From the NCBI GenBank assembly GCA_035653595.1, contig DASRBO010000191.1:1-14781 (forward strand): a stretch of DNA of 14,781 nt, written 5' to 3'. The translations under genes were made by a program, and so were the position numbers. The stretch comes from DASRBO01 sp035653595. Its GTDB lineage: Bacteria > Actinomycetota > Acidimicrobiia > Acidimicrobiales > JAJPHE01. Below, piece by piece: positions 1 through 7,280 of the stretch. The number at the start of each line of letters is the position of its first letter. Positions within the stretch are counted from its first letter, which is position 1. Under the pieces are notes generated by a model. The model was not told the DNA's origin and ran no database searches. It worked only from the letters and a program-made list of their open reading frames with translations.

Positions 1-2
1 AT

Positions 3-65
3 TTCCTCGGGAATGCCTGGATGGCCAGGCGCGATGGGCTGGTGCCGCACGATAAACGGCCGTAG
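3..65 (+). CDS. C-terminal end of an unknown upstream protein (partial)
   Basis: The frame is open from the window edge to a TAG at 63-65 and gives about 20 residues ending in LVPHDKRP. Sixteen of its 20 sense codons end in G or C, as in the real genes here, so this may be the tail of a plus-strand gene that begins outside the window. It would stop nine bases before the next start. The fragment is too short to identify, and it could be chance. Confidence 0.35.
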   Translation, partial: FLGNAWMARRDGLVPHDKRP

Positions 66-68
66 GTT
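63..68 (+). promoter_or_regulatory. Candidate -10 box of a leaderless promoter for the MBL hydrolase
   Basis: TAGGTT fits the TANNNT -10 consensus and ends six bases before the GTG at 75. Transcription would then begin at or next to the start codon, as in leaderless actinobacterial mRNAs. No good Shine-Dalgarno sequence precedes this GTG and no clear -35 is visible. Two other starts in this window (4987 plus and 11938 minus) show the same geometry, which raises confidence. Confidence 0.4.
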
Positions 69-74
69 GCCGGT

Positions 75-1346
75 GTGGCCGACGACGACATCCGGGACCT
101 GGCCGAGCGCTACTGGACCGGGGAGGCCGATCTGGTACTGGCCCACCACCCGGTGGCCCCCGCTGCCGGGGCGCGGCCCTACGAGTTGGCCGAGGGGATC
201 CTGTACCTGAAGAGCATCGCCGGCGTGACGGTCCTCGACACCGGGCATCAGCTCGACGCCGGCACGGTCCACGCCGGGGTCGTGGCGTGGCGGCCCGGGA
301 CCCCGGTGACGGCGGCGGTCTTCTCCCACCACCACGTCGACCATGTCTTCGGGGTGGGGCTGTTCGACACGGATGCGGACGCCGCCGGCCGGCCCCGACC
401 GCGCGTGTACGCCCACGAGGACCTTCCCGCCCACTTTGCCCGCTACGTCCGGACCGAGGGTTGGAACCGGGCCATCAACATGCGCCAGTTCGGCATCTAC
501 GCCCCGGGGTTCCGCTGGCCGACCGAGTTCCGGGCCCCCGACCACACCTACCGCGACCGCCTCACGTTCCGGGAGGGGGAGCTCACCTTCGAGCTGCGCC
601 ACGCCCGGGGGGAGACCGACGACGCCACCTGGACGTGGGTGCCCGAGCTGTCCCTGTTGCATCCGGGGGATCTGTTCATCTACGCCGTGCCCAACGCCGG
701 CAACCCCCAGAAGGTGCAGCGTTACCTGAGCGACTGGGCCGCCGCCCTGCGCCAGATGGCGGGACTGGGCGCCGAGGTGATGGTGTCGGGCCACGGGCTC
801 CCGATCTTCGGAGCCGACCGAATCGCCACCGCCCTGACCGACACCGCCGAGCTGCTTGACTCCATCGAGGACCAGACGCTGGCCCTCATGAACCAGGGCA
901 AGGCCCTGGACCAGATTCTCCACGCCGTGGAGGTTCCGGCTCATCTGCGTGACAAGCCCTACCTGCGGCCGGTGTACGACCACCCGCAGTTCCTGGTGCG
1001 CAACGTTTGGCGCCGCTACGGGGGCTGGTACGAGGGGGAGCCGGACAACCTGCTTCCCGCCCCCCGGGCCCAGCAGGCCAGGGAGTGGGTGGCGCTGGCC
1101 GGCGGGCTCGGACCGGTCTTGGAGAGGGCGTCGCTGCTGGCGGAGACCGGCGACCACCGCATGGCCTGCCACCTGGTCGAGCACGCCGTGCTGGCCGAGC
1201 CGGAGTCGGCCGAGGCCCACCGGGTACGGGCCCGGATCTACGCCGCCCGGGCGACGACCTACGAATCGTCCATGGCCCGCAACATCCTCAACCACGCCGC
1301 ACGCTCCAGCGAGGCTGGCCGGCGTGACCTGGCAGGAGGGTACTGA
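75..1346 (+). CDS. MBL-fold hydrolase, alkyl sulfatase-like with dimerization domain
   Basis: This 423-residue protein is a zinc metallo-beta-lactamase-fold hydrolase related to class III (SdsA-type) alkyl sulfatases, which cleave sulfate esters of alkyl chains. The zinc site is readable: HHHVDH at residues 85-90, H176 in HARGETDD, D199 in HPGDLF and H240 in SGHG. From about residue 300 to 415 it matches the alkyl sulfatase dimerization domain, with the helical pattern ETGDHRMACHLVEHAVLAEP and a RNILNHAA ending. It stops there, so the C-terminal SCP-like domain of full-length enzymes (about 650 residues) is absent. No signal peptide is seen, so it is probably cytoplasmic. The GTG at 75 is the first start after an in-frame TAG at 63. 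The peptidase gene follows after five bases. The fold is secure; the sulfatase activity and substrate are inferred and could be a different ester or phosphonate. Confidence 0.85.
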   Translation: MADDDIRDLAERYWTGEADLVLAHHPVAPAAGARPYELAEGILYLKSIAGVTVLDTGHQLDAGTVHAGVVAWRPGTPVTAAVFSHHHVDHVFGVGLFDTDADAAGRPRPRVYAHEDLPAHFARYVRTEGWNRAINMRQFGIYAPGFRWPTEFRAPDHTYRDRLTFREGELTFELRHARGETDDATWTWVPELSLLHPGDLFIYAVPNAGNPQKVQRYLSDWAAALRQMAGLGAEVMVSGHGLPIFGADRIATALTDTAELLDSIEDQTLALMNQGKALDQILHAVEVPAHLRDKPYLRPVYDHPQFLVRNVWRRYGGWYEGEPDNLLPAPRAQQAREWVALAGGLGPVLERASLLAETGDHRMACHLVEHAVLAEPESAEAHRVRARIYAARATTYESSMARNILNHAARSSEAGRRDLAGGY

Positions 1347-1351
1347 GTCAG

Positions 1352-3172
1352 ATGACCACCGCCGCCGTCCCCCGCTGGGACGTCACCGCCTACTTCCCGT
1401 CCATCGGCTCGAGGGAGTTCGCCTCGGCGCAGGAGGCGCTGGGCGCCGACGTCGACCGTCTGGCCGCCCTGTACGAGCAGCACGACGTGCGCGGCGGGTC
1501 GCCCCGCCCCCTCGACGACGCCGCCATCGCCGCCTTCGAGACGGTCATGGACGCCACCAACTCGGTGCTTGAGTCTCTGCGCCTCCTGTCCGCCTACGTG
1601 AACTCCTTCGTCACCACCGACGCCGGCGACGAGGAGGCGGCGGTGGTGGCCTCGCGCATCCAGGCCCGCTCTGCCCGCCTGCGGGCGCTGTCGGGACGCT
1701 TCGACGCCTGGGTCGCCAGCCTGGGGGCCGACAAGCTCATCGAGCTGTCGCCGGCGGCGGCCGATCACGCCTACCCCCTCCGCAAGGCCGAGCGGGCGGC
1801 GGCCCATCAGATGTCCGAGGCGGAGGAGGACCTGTACTCGGAACTGGCCCTCACCGGCTCGACCGCCTGGAACCGGCTCCACGGCGACGTCACCTCGCTG
1901 CTCACCGCCGATCTCGCCCGGCCCGGGGGCACGGTCGAGTCCCTCCCGATGACGGTGGTGAGGGGACTGGCCACCGAACCCGACGCCGCGCTGCGGCGGG
2001 CCGCCTACGCGGCCGAGCTGGAGGCCTGGGGCCGGGTCGGCGTCCAGTGCGCGGCGGCGATGAACGCCATCAAGGGTGAGGCCAACACCGTCAACCGCCG
2101 GCGCGGGTGGGCCGACACCCTCGAAGCCGTCCTGCACAACAACTCCGTGGACAGGGCCACGTTGGAGGCGATGCAGGCGGCGGTGGTGGAGTCCCTGCCG
2201 GACTGGCGCCGCTACCTACGGGCCAAGGCCGGGCTGCTGGGTTCGGCCGGCCCCGGCGGGGGCCTGCCGTGGTGGGATCTGTTCGCCCCGGTCGGCGACC
2301 CGGCCGCCGCCTCCGTCACCTGGGACGAGGCGGTGGTGGCGGTGCTGGACACCTTCGCCGGCTACTCACCCGCCCTGGCCGGCCTGGCCCGCCGGGCGGT
2401 CGAGGAGGGCTGGATCGACGCCGAGGCCCGGGCGGGCAAGCGCGGCGGAGCCTTCTGCATGTCGACCACCGCCGGCGAGAGCCGGGTGCTGCTCAACTTC
2501 TCCCACACCTTCGACTCGGTCTCGACCCTGGCGCACGAGCTGGGTCACGCCTACCACAACTCCACCCTGGCCGATCGCACGCCGATGCAGCGGGCCACAC
2601 CGATGGCCCTGGCGGAGACGGCCTCGATCTTCTGCGAGACCCTGCTGGTGCAGGCGCTGCTGGCCGACACCGACGACGACCGGGCGCGCCTCACCGTGCT
2701 TGAGTACGACCTGCAGGGCGCCTGCCAGGTGGTGGTGGACATCCACTCGCGGTTCCTGTTCGAGACCGAGGTGTTCTCCCAGCGGGCGGAGCGGACCCTG
2801 TCGTTCACCGAGCTGTGCGGCCTCATGACCGAGGCCCAGCGGGCGGCTTACGGCGACGGGCTCGACCCCGACCACCTCCACCCGTACATGTGGGCGGTCA
2901 AGCCCCACTACTACTCGACCCACTTCTACAACTGGCCCTACACCTTCGGCCTGCTGTTCGGGTTGGGCCTGTATGCCGCCTACCAGTCCGACCCCGAGAG
3001 GTTCCGCTCCGGCTACGACGACCTGCTGTCGAGCACCGGCCTCGGGGACGCCGCCGGCCTGGCCGGCCGCTTCGGCATCGACGTCACCGACCAGGGTTTC
3101 TGGACCTCCAGCCTCGAGGTCCTGCGGGCGCGCATAGACCAGTTCGAGGAGCTGACCGCCGGCGGGGCGTAA
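1352..3172 (+). CDS. M3 family oligoendopeptidase (PepF-like)
   Basis: This 606-residue protein is a zinc oligopeptidase of family M3, a cytosolic enzyme that trims short peptides. The N-terminal half (about 1-230) is helical like the M3 oligoendopeptidase N-terminal domain. The catalytic half carries HELGH at residues 395-399, with E422 in LAETAS as the likely third zinc ligand. The substrate-binding stretch with H519, Y520, H524 and Y526 lies further on and is typical of the family. Length is normal for PepF-type enzymes. The ATG at 1352 is preceded by AGGAGGG at 1334-1340, inside the end of the upstream gene, so the two are probably co-transcribed. No secretion signal is present. The family call is very safe; a specific substrate cannot be named. 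Confidence 0.95.
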   Translation: MTTAAVPRWDVTAYFPSIGSREFASAQEALGADVDRLAALYEQHDVRGGSPRPLDDAAIAAFETVMDATNSVLESLRLLSAYVNSFVTTDAGDEEAAVVASRIQARSARLRALSGRFDAWVASLGADKLIELSPAAADHAYPLRKAERAAAHQMSEAEEDLYSELALTGSTAWNRLHGDVTSLLTADLARPGGTVESLPMTVVRGLATEPDAALRRAAYAAELEAWGRVGVQCAAAMNAIKGEANTVNRRRGWADTLEAVLHNNSVDRATLEAMQAAVVESLPDWRRYLRAKAGLLGSAGPGGGLPWWDLFAPVGDPAAASVTWDEAVVAVLDTFAGYSPALAGLARRAVEEGWIDAEARAGKRGGAFCMSTTAGESRVLLNFSHTFDSVSTLAHELGHAYHNSTLADRTPMQRATPMALAETASIFCETLLVQALLADTDDDRARLTVLEYDLQGACQVVVDIHSRFLFETEVFSQRAERTLSFTELCGLMTEAQRAAYGDGLDPDHLHPYMWAVKPHYYSTHFYNWPYTFGLLFGLGLYAAYQSDPERFRSGYDDLLSSTGLGDAAGLAGRFGIDVTDQGFWTSSLEVLRARIDQFEELTAGGA

Positions 3173-3196
3173 CCTCGGAGGGGAAGCCCCGGGGGG

Positions 3197-3817
3197 GTGG
3201 CGACGATGGCCAGGCAGGCGAGCGGCAACCAGACGAGCGGCAACCAGGAGTTCCAGCTCCGGGGGATAAACCACCTGGCCTTGGTGTGCAGTGACATGGA
3301 GCGCACGGTCGACTTCTACAGCAATGTGCTGGGCATGCCGCTGATCAAGACGATCGAGCTGCCCTTCGGCATGGGACAGCACTTCTTCTTCGACATCGGC
3401 AACGGCGACGCCCTCGCCTTCTTCTGGTTCCCTCAGGCACCTCCGGCGGCGCCGGGCGTCGCCTCCCCCCGGAGCCTGCCAGCGGCGGGCGAGCTGACCA
3501 CCGCCGTCGCCTCCATGAACCACGTGGCCTTCGACGTGCCTGCCGACAAGATCGACGAGTACCTGGTGAAGCTGCGGGCCAAGGGCATCGAGGCGGCGGA
3601 CATCATGAATCACGACGACAGCGAGATGGGGGTCAGCCGGCGACCCCACGAGGGCACCTTCGTGCGCTCGATCTACTTCTTCGACCCCGACGGGATCCTG
3701 CTGGAATTCGCCGCCTGGACCCGGGCCCTGCGGGCGGACGACGTCCGTCACGCTCCGGCCCGGGCCAGCGACACCCGCATCCGGGCGGCGCGGGCCGAGG
3801 CCGAGCCGGCCCGCTGA
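3197..3817 (+). CDS. VOC family metalloenzyme (glyoxalase/extradiol dioxygenase-like)
   Basis: The 206-residue product has the vicinal oxygen chelate fold: two beta-alpha-beta-beta-beta modules at about residues 22-80 and 105-172. The metal ligands fit the family: H26 in GINHLAL, H109 in MNHVAF and E170 in ILLEFA. DPDG at 163-166 just before the glutamate is also typical. Such enzymes include glyoxalases, epimerases and ring-cleaving dioxygenases, and the sequence does not say which. The N-terminus (about 20 residues) and the Arg/Ala-rich C-terminus (about 176-206) extend beyond the fold. GTG at 3197 or ATG at 3206 could start it; GGAGGGG at 3177-3183 is closer to the GTG. An alpha/beta hydrolase begins seven bases after it, so both probably act in one degradative route. 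Confidence 0.88.
   Translation: MATMARQASGNQTSGNQEFQLRGINHLALVCSDMERTVDFYSNVLGMPLIKTIELPFGMGQHFFFDIGNGDALAFFWFPQAPPAAPGVASPRSLPAAGELTTAVASMNHVAFDVPADKIDEYLVKLRAKGIEAADIMNHDDSEMGVSRRPHEGTFVRSIYFFDPDGILLEFAAWTRALRADDVRHAPARASDTRIRAARAEAEPAR
3219..3247 (+). repeat. Short tandem repeat in the VOC gene 5' end
   Basis: The 14-base string CGAGCGGCAACCAG occurs at 3219-3232 and again at 3234-3247, a 15-base period that stays in frame and encodes SGNQTSGNQ. It lies in the poorly conserved N-terminal extension before the fold begins. It is probably a slipped duplication that adds five residues. Confidence 0.8.
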
Positions 3818-3824
3818 GCGGGTC

Positions 3825-4964
3825 TTGACCGTCACACCCGAAGGCGGGGCCAGCCCGGTCACCACCACCTTCGTCGGGCTCGAATCACCCGGCGCCGGGC
3901 GGGCCGGCGCCGGCGGTCACCCGTGCCAGGGTCTGTGGCACGCCCCCGGCGCCCGGGTGGCGAAGGCTGCCTTCGTCGCCACCCACTACGAGGTCGACTT
4001 CGCCGAGCACTACCTGGCCGGGCCGCTGGCGGAGCGGGGCTTCGGCTTCCTGGGCTGGAACACTCGTTACCGGGGAAACGGCGCCTATTTCAACCTGGGC
4101 TCCGCCGTCGCCGACATCGGCGTGGGGGTCCGGTGGATCCGCCGGGTGGCCGGGGTGGACACGGTCGTGCTGCTCGGCAACTCGGGGGGTGCATCGCTCA
4201 TGGGGGCGTACCAGTCCCACGCCCTCGGCCAGCCGGCCCCGCCTACGGGCCGGTCACCCACCGGCGATCTGGCTGCGGCCGACCTGGAGGCGGCCGATCT
4301 GTTCGTGTCCCTCAACGCCCATCGGGGCCGTCCCGACGTGTTGACGTCGTGGCTCGACCCGTCGGTCACCGACGAGTCGGATCCCCTGTCGGTCGATCCC
4401 GCCCTGGACATGTTCGCCGCCACCAACGGACCGCCCTATGAGGAGGAGTTCCTCGCCCGCTACCGGGGGGCCCAGGAGGAGCGCAACCACCGCATCACCG
4501 ACTGGGCCGAGGCCGAGCTGGACCGCCTGGGCGCCGCCGGCGCCTACGACCGGGTGTTCAACGTCCACCGGACCTGGGCCGACCCCCGCTTCCTCGACCT
4601 GGCCATCGACCCGTCCGATCGCCGGGTCGGCTGCTACTTCGGCGATCCCCGGGCCGCCAACTACGGCCCCTTCGGGCTGGCGTCTACCTGCACCCTGCGG
4701 TCGTGGCTGTCGATGTGGAGCCTGCGCCGGTCGTCGTGCCGGGCCGAGCCTCACCTCGCCCGTATAACCCAGCCCGCCCTGGTCGTGCAGTCGACCCAGG
4801 ACCAGGGCTGCTATCCCTCCGACGCCCGGGCTATCCACGCCGCCCTGGGTTCGGCCGACAAGACCCTGCAGACGGTGGCCGGCGACCACTACCTGGCCTC
4901 GCCGGCCGGCGCGAGGGCGGCGATGGCCGACCTCATCGCCGGCTGGGTGGAAGATCGCGTCTGA
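3825..4964 (+). CDS. Alpha/beta hydrolase family protein
   Basis: This 379-residue protein looks like a serine hydrolase of the alpha/beta fold. The nucleophile elbow is G-N-S-G-G at residues 118-122 with S120. The likely acid is D326 in the TQDQG stretch after the strand ALVVQS, and the likely base is H355 in AGDHYL. A large insert of roughly residues 135-310 would form a lid or cap. The conserved core starts near residue 45 (VAKAAFVATHY). The start is uncertain: TTG at 3825 is the first available and lies seven bases after the VOC stop; the next, a GTG at codon 46, would cut into the first core strand. There is only a weak ribosome site. It may hydrolyse the product or precursor of the VOC enzyme, which is inferred from adjacency only. 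Confidence 0.82.
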   Translation: MTVTPEGGASPVTTTFVGLESPGAGRAGAGGHPCQGLWHAPGARVAKAAFVATHYEVDFAEHYLAGPLAERGFGFLGWNTRYRGNGAYFNLGSAVADIGVGVRWIRRVAGVDTVVLLGNSGGASLMGAYQSHALGQPAPPTGRSPTGDLAAADLEAADLFVSLNAHRGRPDVLTSWLDPSVTDESDPLSVDPALDMFAATNGPPYEEEFLARYRGAQEERNHRITDWAEAELDRLGAAGAYDRVFNVHRTWADPRFLDLAIDPSDRRVGCYFGDPRAANYGPFGLASTCTLRSWLSMWSLRRSSCRAEPHLARITQPALVVQSTQDQGCYPSDARAIHAALGSADKTLQTVAGDHYLASPAGARAAMADLIAGWVEDRV

Positions 4965-4973
4965 GCGGATCAC

Positions 4974-4979
4974 TAGCTT
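4974..4979 (+). promoter_or_regulatory. Candidate -10 box before the TauE/SafE gene
   Basis: TAGCTT fits TANNNT and ends seven bases before a GTG at 4987, the geometry of a leaderless transcript. That GTG opens a six-codon ORF and not the exporter itself, so the exporter would have a 17-base leader. No convincing -35 is visible. The site lies ten bases after the hydrolase stop and would let the exporter be transcribed separately. Confidence 0.35.
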
Positions 4980-4986
4980 CGCTCCC

Positions 4987-5007
4987 GTGGCGAGACGCTG
5001 CCGGTGA
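4987..5007 (+). CDS. Putative leader peptide MARRCR, possibly a cysteine-sensing uORF
   Basis: GTG at 4987 opens six sense codons (Met-Ala-Arg-Arg-Cys-Arg) and ends with TGA at 5005-5007. This stop overlaps the GTG start of the exporter gene in a GTGA junction, so ribosomes finishing the leader could restart on the exporter. A TANNNT box sits seven bases upstream, which suggests leaderless translation. Leaderless short ORFs ending in cysteine codons are known as cysteine-responsive attenuators of sulfur genes in mycobacteria; here there is a single Cys codon. The ORF is very short and could be chance. Confidence 0.3.
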   Translation: MARRCR

Positions 5008-5753
5008 CCGGGCCCTGGGCCGATGCCGCCGTCTTCGGGGCCGGCCTGCTGGCGGGGGCGATCAACACCGTGGTCGGGTCCGGGTCGCTGGTGACCTTTC
5101 CCACCCTGGTGGCGCTGGGCTACCCGCCGCTGGTGGCCAACGTGACCAACACCATCGGGCTGGTGCCCGGCTCTCTGAGCGGCGCCTTCGGGTACCGCCA
5201 GGAGCTGGGGGGCCAGCGGGAGCGCATCGTCTCCCTGGGCCTGTGGGCGGTGGTCGGCGGCCTCGGGGGGGCGGCCGCCCTGCTGGCGGCGCCGGGGTCC
5301 TTCCAGACGGTGGTGCCCTGGCTGGTGCTGGTGGCGGTGGCCATGGTCGTGGCCCAGCCCCGACTGGCCCGCCGCCTGGCCGCCCGGGGCCCCCGCCCGG
5401 TCGCCGGGGGCACCCTGCTGCGTCTGGGGGTGCTGGCCACGGCCGTCTACGGCGGCTACTTCGGGGCCGCCCAGGGGGTGCTTTTGATCGGGCTGCTGGG
5501 CCTGTCGCTGGAGGACCGCCTGCAGCGGCTCAACGCCCTCAAGAACGTCCTGGTCGGGCTGGTCAACGGGGTGGCGGCGGTCTACTTCATCGCCCGGGGC
5601 CGCCCGGCCTGGACGGCCGCGGTGATCCTGGCGGTGGCCTCCACCGCCGGGGGCCAGTTGGGCGCCCGCCTCGGCCGGCGGCTTCCCGATACCGTCCTGC
5701 GGGCGGTGATCGCCGTGGCCGGGGTTGCCGTCGCCATCAAGCTGCTGGTCTGA
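5004..5753 (+). CDS. TauE/SafE family sulfite/organosulfonate exporter-like membrane protein
   Basis: The 249-residue product is an inner-membrane protein with about seven or eight hydrophobic segments in two related halves. The first half has the family motif G-A-I-N-T-V-V-G-S-G-S at residues 18-28, followed by P33 and ANVTNT at 45-50. The second half has YGGYFGAAQG at 149-158 and NALKNVLVGLVN at 177-188. Members export sulfite, sulfoacetate or other organosulfur anions, but many have unknown substrates. The GTG at 5004 overlaps the stop of the small leader ORF and has no good Shine-Dalgarno sequence, so translational coupling is plausible. An alkyl-sulfatase-like gene four genes upstream is weak support for a sulfur role. 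Family is secure, substrate unknown. Confidence 0.9.
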   Translation: MTGPWADAAVFGAGLLAGAINTVVGSGSLVTFPTLVALGYPPLVANVTNTIGLVPGSLSGAFGYRQELGGQRERIVSLGLWAVVGGLGGAAALLAAPGSFQTVVPWLVLVAVAMVVAQPRLARRLAARGPRPVAGGTLLRLGVLATAVYGGYFGAAQGVLLIGLLGLSLEDRLQRLNALKNVLVGLVNGVAAVYFIARGRPAWTAAVILAVASTAGGQLGARLGRRLPDTVLRAVIAVAGVAVAIKLLV

Positions 5754-5772
5754 ACGCCGGAAGGCCGGAACG

Positions 5773-5805
5773 CCTGGCCGGCCCCGGCCGGCGACCAGGA
5801 TCTGG
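5773..5805 (+). terminator. Weak GC-rich hairpins downstream of the exporter gene
   Basis: GGCCG at 5776-5780 can pair with CGGCC at 5785-5789 around a four-base loop, and CCTGG at 5773-5777 can alternatively pair with CCAGG at 5795-5799. A second small hairpin, CCAG/CTGG, follows at 5795-5805. There is no T-tract, so this is not a classic intrinsic terminator. Together with the 150-base gap it may mark the end of the upstream transcription unit. Confidence 0.22.
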
Positions 5806-5824
5806 AATGCCGGGGTCGGGTGGA

Positions 5825-5854
5825 ATGACCGTTATGCCGTGACCGGGCTACCCT
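5825..5854 (+). promoter_or_regulatory. Candidate promoter for the secreted glycoside hydrolase
   Basis: ATGACC at 5825-5830 (four of six matches to TTGACA) is followed after 18 bases by TACCCT at 5849-5854, which fits TANNNT. Transcription would begin near 5861 and leave a leader of about 43 bases before the GTG at 5904. The 150 bases between the two genes hold nothing else recognisable. The match is modest. Confidence 0.22.
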
Positions 5855-5903
5855 GGCGCCCTGCCCCTGGCGGGGGGCGGAGAGCCACGAGGCGAGAGAA
5901 CCG

Positions 5904-7280
5904 GTGCGGCTGGGAACCAGGCGGGGGAGACGGCGGCTCACCCTCACTGCGATCTTGACGGCGATGGTGGCGGCCCTGACGGCGGCCACCGTTGGGCCGG
6001 CCTCGGGGTCGGTGCCGGCCCAGCTGCGGGGGGTGGCCACCAACATCTTCACCGCCCAGACCGCCAGCAGCGTGGTGTCGATGGCCGCCTCCCAGCGCTC
6101 CCTCCTCTACTACGCCTCTCTCGAGGCCGACACGCCCCAGTCGCTGGCGCTGATAGCCGGCGAGATGGCCAAGGTGGAAGCAGCGGGCGGCAGCGTCGTG
6201 CGCCTCACCCTGCCGTGGTCCCTGCTGGAGACCGACTACCGCCAGCCCGGCCAGCCGCCCGACTTCGACCCGGCGGCGGCCGCCCGCATCAGCGGGTTCT
6301 TCACCCTGGCCCAGGCCGACCATCTCCGGGTGGTGGTGAACTTCTCCAACAGCCCGTGCGGGCGGTCGTCGGCCCCGTGGAAGAACTGCGCATCGCCCGG
6401 CGAGTGGACGACGTACCCGCCCGTGCTGGCCAGCGACTACGGCAACGCCGTGGGCGAGATAATCCGCCGCTGGGGCGCCGACATCTACGGCATCGAGGTG
6501 TGGAACGAGCCCAACTCCCAGTTCTTCCTCGACGGCATCGACGAGTGCGACCCCTCCGACCCGGCCGCTGTCATCGGGCCCAGCGCCCTGGCCACTAGGG
6601 CGGCCGCCTACGTGCCGCTGGTCGACGCCGCCTACCGGGCCGTCAAGGCATCGGCCTACCCCCACATCGCCGTGGTCGCCGACGGATCGGCCTTCGCCGA
6701 CACCACCTTCCTGCAGGACCTCTACGCCAACGGCATGGAGGGCCACTACGACGCCCTGTCGGTGCACCCCTACCAGCTGTGGATGCGGTTCTCGCCGCCC
6801 CCGACCACCTGCGCCCAGCGCCAGCACGCCCGCCTGGTGTGGTCCGCCTCCGACCCGGCCACCAGCTTCCCCGACCCCGAGTTCAGCTTCGGCGCCGGCC
6901 TGGCCGCCATCCACCAGGTGATGGCGGCGCATCTGGACCGTGCCCCGATATGGATCACGGAGATGGGCTTCACCTCATGCCAGGTCGCCCCAGCCCCGCT
7001 GCGGGGGGCCACCGGCCAGTGGGTGGGGAACGCCGATCTCACCGGGGCGTGCGTGGGCCCGACCAATCAGGCCGCCTGGCTGGCCCGCTCGTTCCTGATG
7101 GCCGCCCGACTGCCCTATGTCGGGATGACGCTGATGTACTCGTCGCGGGACTCCACCCAGAGCGTGGGCCCCTACGCCTTCGACAGCTTCGGCTTCCTCG
7201 AGTCCGACCTAAACGCCAAGCCCAGCTACAACGCGGTGAAGGACGCCTGGACCTGTCTGGACTACGGGCCCTGCTCCTGA
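5904..7280 (+). CDS. Secreted glycoside hydrolase, clan A-like (GH5/GH39-type)
   Basis: The 458-residue product begins with a Sec signal peptide: an Arg-rich start (RLGTRRGRRR), a hydrophobic core at about residues 12-30 and a likely cleavage after the GPASGS region near 36-39. The mature part is a TIM-barrel glycosidase. W200-N201-E202-P203-N204 supplies the likely acid/base E202, and WITEMGF around E353 supplies the likely nucleophile. HPY at 288-290 and the closing KPSYNAVKD motif are also typical of clan A retaining enzymes such as GH39/PslG-like or GH5 proteins. Eight cysteines (152, 162, 215, 303, 359, 383, 451, 457) fit an extracellular, disulfide-bonded protein. The GTG at 5904 is chosen because it gives the complete signal peptide. 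The 3' end overlaps rhaB, which runs the opposite way, by 19 bases. The polysaccharide substrate is unknown. Confidence 0.85.
   Translation: MRLGTRRGRRRLTLTAILTAMVAALTAATVGPASGSVPAQLRGVATNIFTAQTASSVVSMAASQRSLLYYASLEADTPQSLALIAGEMAKVEAAGGSVVRLTLPWSLLETDYRQPGQPPDFDPAAAARISGFFTLAQADHLRVVVNFSNSPCGRSSAPWKNCASPGEWTTYPPVLASDYGNAVGEIIRRWGADIYGIEVWNEPNSQFFLDGIDECDPSDPAAVIGPSALATRAAAYVPLVDAAYRAVKASAYPHIAVVADGSAFADTTFLQDLYANGMEGHYDALSVHPYQLWMRFSPPPTTCAQRQHARLVWSASDPATSFPDPEFSFGAGLAAIHQVMAAHLDRAPIWITEMGFTSCQVAPAPLRGATGQWVGNADLTGACVGPTNQAAWLARSFLMAARLPYVGMTLMYSSRDSTQSVGPYAFDSFGFLESDLNAKPSYNAVKDAWTCLDYGPCS

Noticed and set aside
13..210. A 65-codon ORF with an ATG at 13
   Set aside because: It overlaps the start of the MBL hydrolase in another frame and reads as Trp/Pro/Arg-rich shadow sequence.
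2366..3868. A 500-codon open frame on the minus strand opposite the peptidase and VOC genes
   Set aside because: It crosses two well-supported plus-strand genes, has biased composition and no recognisable motif, so it is an antisense shadow of GC-rich codons.
4703..5842. A 379-codon plus-strand frame across the hydrolase end and the exporter gene
   Set aside because: It is Gly/Arg/Pro-rich without domains and overlaps the exporter gene, whose TauE/SafE motifs are clear.
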